64,000 nt of DNA, taken from Cellulophaga fucicola (GTDB lineage: Bacteria > Bacteroidota > Bacteroidia > Flavobacteriales > Flavobacteriaceae). Where the stretch lies: contig NZ_FPIY01000001.1 in NCBI RefSeq assembly GCF_900119145.1, positions 930,001 through 994,000 on the forward strand, written 5' to 3'. Position numbers and translations under genes: made by a program. Below are positions 59,265-64,000 of the stretch, piece after piece (position 1 is the first letter of the stretch; every line of letters begins with the position of its first letter). The notes below the pieces were generated by a model. That model made no database searches, had not been told where the DNA came from, and worked only from the letters and a program-made list of their open reading frames with translations.

Positions 59265-60368
59265 ATGAAAAACATTGTACTTATAGTAATCTTTCTACTA
59301 GCAACAAACATAAAGGCCCAAGTAACATATCTTATGTGGGAGAACGTAGAAACACAACGTTTTGGAAAAGAAACACTATTTAAGGCCAAAAATGAGTTTT
59401 TAAATGGTAGTTATAAATTAGCAGAAAGTAGTGGCGCGTATACAGATGTTACCTTTGCTAATGGTAAAATAATAGGTACAAAAAAAGATTATGATTTTTC
59501 TGGAAACTTAATACAAGAAATGTCTTTTGATGCTAACGGAAAAGCAAATGGCAAAAGCATATCTTACTTTTCTAACGGAGAAGTCTCAGAAAGTTTAAGC
59601 TATAAAGACGGTTTAAAAGATGGCGAATGGAAAACCTTTGACAAAGAAGGCAATATTAGAAAAACCGAAGTCTATAAAAAAGATTTAAAAGAAGGTAAAT
59701 GGGTTGCTCACTTATTAGATGCCAGTATGGGTACAAAACTAATAAACACTAGTTATTATAGCAATAATGAGCCAACAGGTAAATGGTCTCAAAAAACAGA
59801 AGACAACCGCTTAATTTGGGAAAAAGAATATACTGCAGCTAAAGACTATACTAAAAAAGAGTATTTCCCTAATGGTAAATTAACCTCTTTAGAGTCTTTT
59901 AAAGACAACAAGTTAGATGGTATTTGCAAGTATTATAGTTCTGCTGGTTTATTACTAAGCGAAAGAAAATATGCTGCTAGTTATTTAAAAACAGAAACAA
60001 GTTTTTACGAGAACGGAAATAAGAAAGAAGTAGTTAACTCTAAAGACGGCTATAAAGATGGACTATACCAAGAGTATTCTAAAATAGGAGACCTAAAGTT
60101 AGAAGGTTATTATAAAATAGGATACAAGTCTGGTGAGTGGAAGTATTACAATAGTGATAATATGTTAGAGGCTACTTATACTCATAAAGACGGAAGAAAA
60201 AACGGAAAAGCTAAAATATATAACGACGCTGCCAAAGTAGAAAGTGAAGGTGTTTATACTAATAATGAAAAAACAGGAACCTGGACATATTATAAACTAA
60301 ACGGAAAAGTTTCTAAAGAAGTTGAATACAAAAACGGCAAAGTAATTTCTGAAAAAAAGTATAACTAG
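59265..60368 (+). CDS. Exported MORN-repeat protein (YwqK family)
   Basis: 367 residues with a signal peptide (KNIVLIVIFLLATNIKAQ). The body is a run of about 12 MORN-like repeats of roughly 22 residues, for example YFSNGEVSESLSYKDGLKDGEW, YSNNEPTGKWSQ and IYNDAAKVESEGVYTNNEKTG, each with the G-x-W pattern. This type is annotated toxin-antitoxin system YwqK family antitoxin, but in Bacteroidota it is often a surface or periplasmic protein of unknown role. A larger paralogue lies at 61342. Confidence 0.8.
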   Translation: MKNIVLIVIFLLATNIKAQVTYLMWENVETQRFGKETLFKAKNEFLNGSYKLAESSGAYTDVTFANGKIIGTKKDYDFSGNLIQEMSFDANGKANGKSISYFSNGEVSESLSYKDGLKDGEWKTFDKEGNIRKTEVYKKDLKEGKWVAHLLDASMGTKLINTSYYSNNEPTGKWSQKTEDNRLIWEKEYTAAKDYTKKEYFPNGKLTSLESFKDNKLDGICKYYSSAGLLLSERKYAASYLKTETSFYENGNKKEVVNSKDGYKDGLYQEYSKIGDLKLEGYYKIGYKSGEWKYYNSDNMLEATYTHKDGRKNGKAKIYNDAAKVESEGVYTNNEKTGTWTYYKLNGKVSKEVEYKNGKVISEKKYN

Positions 60369-60412
60369 TTTTTAAAGATCATTAAAAAGTAGACAACCTT
60401 ATCCTAATAAAA

Positions 60413-61054
60413 ATGAAAATTTTAATAAAGTGTATACTCTTACTAATGTTACTTGTAAGCTGTAATAGCAACCAAAAACAATTAGATATTATAGAGGTTA
60501 ACCTAACTAACGACTGGGCTAAAATTTCAGAAAAATTAGAGTTAACTGAAGGTGATAATAGCACATCAGAATATTTAAACTCCTACATTACAAAAAACAT
60601 TGACAATATTAAAATTAATACTTTTAGTATCCCTACCATAAAAAAGACCGCTACTATACAATTACCTACAGAAAACAAAGTGGCCTTTTTATTTAACGAT
60701 AAAGAAAAAAAACAATTAGTTGAAATAGAAACCAGTTTAAATTACCTAGACAACAATACAGAAATACTAGATTTAATTTCTAAGAAATACGGCAAGGGAA
60801 AATTATTAAGTGAAGAAGGAACCGTTAACAAGATTAAAGGAATAGAGAATTATGTGTGGGAAAATCTTGAAAATAATCAAACTTTATTTTTATCCACTTT
60901 TTCTTTAGGTAATATCCAAGACTTACAAACAAAATCTAGTAAAAAACAATACTCTTGCATACTATATTTAGCAAATAATAATGCAGAAATAATATATCCA
61001 AACGGACAAAAAGAAACTATTGTAGAACGATTAATTAATAGGTTATCTAGCTAA
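60413..61054 (+). CDS. Small lipoprotein of unknown function
   Basis: 213 residues with lipobox LLLMLLVSC (lipid Cys18). Beta-rich central part (TIQLPTENKVAFLFNDKEKK, VEIETSLNYLDNN), then SKKYGKGKLL and IYPNGQKETIVERLINRL. It lies 44 bp after the first MORN gene, so the two may be co-transcribed. Confidence 0.6.
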   Translation: MKILIKCILLLMLLVSCNSNQKQLDIIEVNLTNDWAKISEKLELTEGDNSTSEYLNSYITKNIDNIKINTFSIPTIKKTATIQLPTENKVAFLFNDKEKKQLVEIETSLNYLDNNTEILDLISKKYGKGKLLSEEGTVNKIKGIENYVWENLENNQTLFLSTFSLGNIQDLQTKSSKKQYSCILYLANNNAEIIYPNGQKETIVERLINRLSS

Positions 61055-61341
61055 AACATATCCAATGAAGGTTGTAAAACAGATATTAACCTACTTAATT
61101 TAAACACTACTCTATTGGTTAACTGGTCTAGTTTATATTAAAGTTGATTAGGACCAACATCATCTTAATAAGAAACTTAATTCTACCAGCAAACTAAAAC
61201 TTATTTGTCTTTATTGCAATAGTTATTATTGCCACTTTTTTGGAAGTTATTTAGGACACTTTAAATAAAATTATAATTTAAGGCAAATATAATATGCCTC
61301 TAAAATCTTGTAAAAAGCAAGTCGTAAGTAAATAAAAAAAA

Positions 61342-63489
61342 ATGAAAAAAAGTATAGTTTTAATTTGTGGCTTTTTAATTGGTGTTTTTTCTATTAAAGC
61401 CCAACGTACGACCTCCGTAGAGGTAAAACATAATACATATGGAAAAGCTATTGTTGAAAGTAACTATAACAAAAACGATATTTTAATACAAAAGTTAACC
61501 TATACTACGGATACCGTTTTCACAAAAGAGTATAAAGAAATAGGAGAAATAACCTACTATAACGAAAAAGGAAATTTACAAGCCAAAGGTAATTTCTATA
61601 GCAAAAAAGATGATGAAAACAGCATTTTTAATACAGGCCGAAAGAAAAATGGAAAATGGTCTTTCTATAATGATGAAGAAAAACTAACAGGAACCGTAAA
61701 TTACATTAATGATATAAAAAATGGTGTCTATATTTTTTATCATAAAAACGGAAAGGTAGCAAACACTGGTACTTATGTACAAGGTCAAAATACAGGAACT
61801 GAGAACGTTTTTTTTAATAATAGTCAGTTACATAAATCTGTAGAATATAAAGAAGGTTCTATCTATAATATACTTTCCTTTATGGATAAGGAAGGTAATA
61901 AAATAAATCACGGTACTTTAAAAGATGGTAATGGAACGTTACAAAATTATGATTTAGTAACAGGTAAGTTAATAAACACCTATACTTTAGAAGATGGTAT
62001 GCTAAACATAATAGATACCAAAGTAATTAAAACGGCTAAAGGAGAGGTGACTGAAAAAAAGTATAAGAATAATAATGGTAGTACTAAAAAAATTGTTAGA
62101 ACTCTTAATAATAAACTAGAAGGATTACAAGAGTCTTATAATTACAAAGGACTGTTAGAAGAAACTATCAACTATTCTAAAGGAATAAAGAACGGAAAGC
62201 ATACCAAGTTTAATGATGATGGCACTTTATTTTATGAATACACCTATGTAAATGAAAAAAAAACAGGAGCATATAAATTTACTCCAGAAGGTTTTAAAGA
62301 CAAATATTATGTCTTAGATGAAGGTTTTTATGACGAAAATCAAAAATTTACAGGAAAATTTACTCGTTACCTACAAGACAAAAAAGAGGTAGTAAATTTA
62401 GGGAAAATGAATACTGAAAAAATTGTTATTGAATCTGGAACCTACAAGAACCATATTAAAACAGGGATTTGGAAAACTTTTGATGAAAGTGGAAAACTAA
62501 TTAAAGAAACAAATTTTTCAAATAACAAAAACGATCTTTATGTAAAAAAAGAGTATTTTAAAGATAAAAAAACTCTTAGATCCATAGTTGAATATGACAA
62601 CCAAAAAGATGAAGGTCTTAAAAAAGTTTATTATGAAAATGGACAATTAAAATTTAGTGCTACATATAAAAACGAAGAACTAGATGGTGAGTATAAAGAA
62701 TATTATGATAATGGACAATTAAAAGAGGTTGGACAAAGAGAAAGGGGTCGTAAAATTGGCAATTGGAAAGATTACAATGAGGAGGGTAAAATAGAACACG
62801 ATAATACATACTCAATTGATTATTGTTGTTTTCCCTCAAAAAGAATAGCTTACTTCTACCGTTATGACGGTACATTATCTTCTATAATAATTCAATCTGA
62901 TAAAAAAAAGAATCCGTTAAACGAGAATGAATCTTACTATGGCACTACTATAAATAAGAACTATTCTGAGAATAAAATCCTAAGAGAGTTAAAATCCAAA
63001 AAGAAAGCTAATTACAAATCCTATGGTGTATTAGATGGTTTATATCAACTATACTATACTTCGGGGAAATTAAATATCGAAGGATATTATAAAAATGATG
63101 AGAAAGATGGAATTTGGATTTACAACGACTTTGAAGGTAAGTTAAAAAGAAAAGTTACATATGTTTTAGGTGACGAAATAGGACCTATTGAGAGTTATGA
63201 ATATCACCCTAAAAGCAAAAACAAAAGCAAAGCTTCTATTGGAATTAATTCTAAAGATAAAAGCACACGAACTATAACCCGTTATTATGATTCTGGTAAA
63301 ATAGAAGAAGTAGGGAACTATATTAGTCTACCGAAAAGCAATTTAAGTGGCAGAGATGGCTTGTGGAAATCTTATTATGAAAATGGAAGTTTAAAAGAAG
63401 AACGTTTTTACGAAATAGGCAAAAAAGTAGGAACTTGGAAGCAGTTTAATGAGAAAGGAAAAGTGATTAAAAGAACTAAACATAAATAA
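61342..63489 (+). CDS. Large exported MORN-repeat protein
   Basis: 715 residues: signal KSIVLICGFLIGVFSIKAQ and an extended series of MORN-like repeats across most of the length (YYNEKGNLQAKGNFYS, YHKNGKVANTGTYVQGQNTG, YYENGQLKFSATYKNEELDGEY, YYDNGQLKEVGQRERGRKIG, YTSGKLNIEGYYKNDEKDGI, YYENGSLKEERFYEIGKKVG). Longer than the 59265 paralogue and apparently grown by repeat expansion. Probably a surface-exposed elongated beta structure; function unknown. Confidence 0.82.
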   Translation: MKKSIVLICGFLIGVFSIKAQRTTSVEVKHNTYGKAIVESNYNKNDILIQKLTYTTDTVFTKEYKEIGEITYYNEKGNLQAKGNFYSKKDDENSIFNTGRKKNGKWSFYNDEEKLTGTVNYINDIKNGVYIFYHKNGKVANTGTYVQGQNTGTENVFFNNSQLHKSVEYKEGSIYNILSFMDKEGNKINHGTLKDGNGTLQNYDLVTGKLINTYTLEDGMLNIIDTKVIKTAKGEVTEKKYKNNNGSTKKIVRTLNNKLEGLQESYNYKGLLEETINYSKGIKNGKHTKFNDDGTLFYEYTYVNEKKTGAYKFTPEGFKDKYYVLDEGFYDENQKFTGKFTRYLQDKKEVVNLGKMNTEKIVIESGTYKNHIKTGIWKTFDESGKLIKETNFSNNKNDLYVKKEYFKDKKTLRSIVEYDNQKDEGLKKVYYENGQLKFSATYKNEELDGEYKEYYDNGQLKEVGQRERGRKIGNWKDYNEEGKIEHDNTYSIDYCCFPSKRIAYFYRYDGTLSSIIIQSDKKKNPLNENESYYGTTINKNYSENKILRELKSKKKANYKSYGVLDGLYQLYYTSGKLNIEGYYKNDEKDGIWIYNDFEGKLKRKVTYVLGDEIGPIESYEYHPKSKNKSKASIGINSKDKSTRTITRYYDSGKIEEVGNYISLPKSNLSGRDGLWKSYYENGSLKEERFYEIGKKVGTWKQFNEKGKVIKRTKHK

Positions 63490-63555
63490 AGTAATAAGTC
63501 CTAGAAATAGCATTATTAAAACAACTCTACTTATCTAAAAAAATAACTAATACAA

Positions 63556-63918
63556 ATGGCTACAATTATAATAGAGAGTGAGACAGATGCAAGATTATAC
63601 ATTGGTAATAAAAGTATAGGCAGAATAAAAAAAGGCACAAATGAGTATGAGTTTGAAAACAAAAAGTTTAAAATTTATGCAAAACTTGCGTGGTGTAAAA
63701 GTCAGGAGATAGTAATAAACGCTGTAGATAATGACATACAAACATATACACTAAAAAGCTGTATAAATGAACCTTTGATAGGATGTGCTTTAATGTTTTG
63801 TGTTGGTTTATATGTTGTTACACAAATTTTATTTTTTGCCATTTTATTTTTTATAATCTTGCTTTACCCATTATATTATTTGCTTTTAAAACAAGATGAA
63901 TACCTTGATTTAAAATAG
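63556..63918 (+). CDS. Membrane protein of unknown function (120 aa)
   Basis: 120 residues: a beta-rich N-terminal half (TIIIESETDARLYIGNKSIGRIKKGTNEYEFENKKFKIYAKLAWCKS) and a C-terminal hydrophobic half with two helices (GCALMFCVGLYVVTQILFFAILFFIILLYP). Soluble domain is likely cytoplasmic. Not recognised. Last gene in the window; nothing readable follows to 64000. Confidence 0.6.
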   Translation: MATIIIESETDARLYIGNKSIGRIKKGTNEYEFENKKFKIYAKLAWCKSQEIVINAVDNDIQTYTLKSCINEPLIGCALMFCVGLYVVTQILFFAILFFIILLYPLYYLLLKQDEYLDLK

Positions 63919-64000
63919 AGTATCATTAGTTGATAAAGAATTTATCACTGAATACAGGCTGTTTTAAATAGTTCTTTGTATCTATTTTTGATGCATTATA

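Noticed and set aside
1-64000. CRISPR array, insertion sequence, prophage or rRNA operon
   Set aside because: No regularly spaced repeats, transposase, integrase, phage structural protein or rRNA sequence was seen on either strand.

Overview
The window is low-GC chromosomal DNA from a member of the Bacteroidota, almost certainly a marine Flavobacteriaceae. The signs are gliding-motility genes gldF and gldG, families typical of this group (DUF2911, DUF4290, Lacal_2735-type, START-like, GH3-like, SSS symporter paired with a PIG-L deacetylase), promoters of the Bacteroidota type (TTTG or TTG, about 19-20 bp, TAnnTTTG), few Shine-Dalgarno sequences, and many Sec and lipoprotein signals. No rRNA, CRISPR array, transposase, integrase or phage gene was seen. 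One tRNA (elongator Met, CAT) is present.

Layout. 1-4.6 kb: tail of a PIG-L deacetylase, a 33-residue membrane protein and an SSS symporter in one operon, then two exported proteins on the minus strand. 4.75-13.1 kb: a plus-strand block of about twelve genes that resembles the photolyase-associated light and photo-oxidative stress clusters of other bacteria: TetR regulator, UbiB-like kinase, flavin reductase, SDR-DUF2867, TIGR03643, FolE, a 73-residue protein, atypical SDR, glutathione peroxidase, a small coiled-coil protein, TspO and SRPBCC. No photolyase or B12-type MerR regulator lies in the window. Similar TGTCYAA/YTAGACA elements precede both halves. 13.1-21.6 kb: housekeeping genes (murA with Asp at the usual Cys site, DUF4290, DUF493, an AAA NTPase coupled to recQ, fmt, HU, yqgE, an aminotransferase, a START-like protein, tRNA-Met). 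21.9-27.7 kb: a stress-flavoured run (YihY, AI-2E permease, F420-type oxidoreductase, HPF, a hydrophilic protein, succinate-semialdehyde dehydrogenase, DUF2383). 27.7-33 kb: a small metalloprotease, a GH3-like enzyme with an (AC)11 tract in its leader, a LexA-like XRE repressor coupled to a DEDDh exonuclease-GIY-YIG fusion, and YchJ. 33.2-48.5 kb: a four-PAS histidine kinase with a receiver-only regulator, purC, phoH, SAM hydrolase, gldFG, dnaN, a coiled-coil exported protein, DUF4870, a dipeptidyl-peptidase and mnmE.

48.5-64 kb is different. It is an accessory region of about 15 genes, all on the plus strand, immediately downstream of mnmE. Nearly all encode exported lipoproteins or membrane-anchored proteins without recognised enzymatic domains. 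They include one WG-repeat protein, two MORN-repeat (YwqK-type) proteins and a truncated pseudogene. The gaps between them hold short dispersed repeats and inverted repeats. This looks like a fast-evolving surface-protein island, possibly an orphan immunity or effector-neutralising array, but that role is inference.

The most promising items are the light-stress block and its shared operator-like sites, the LexA-like repressor with its nuclease partner, the dinucleotide repeat in the GH3 leader, the miniature protein between deacetylase and symporter, and the lipoprotein island with its intergenic elements.
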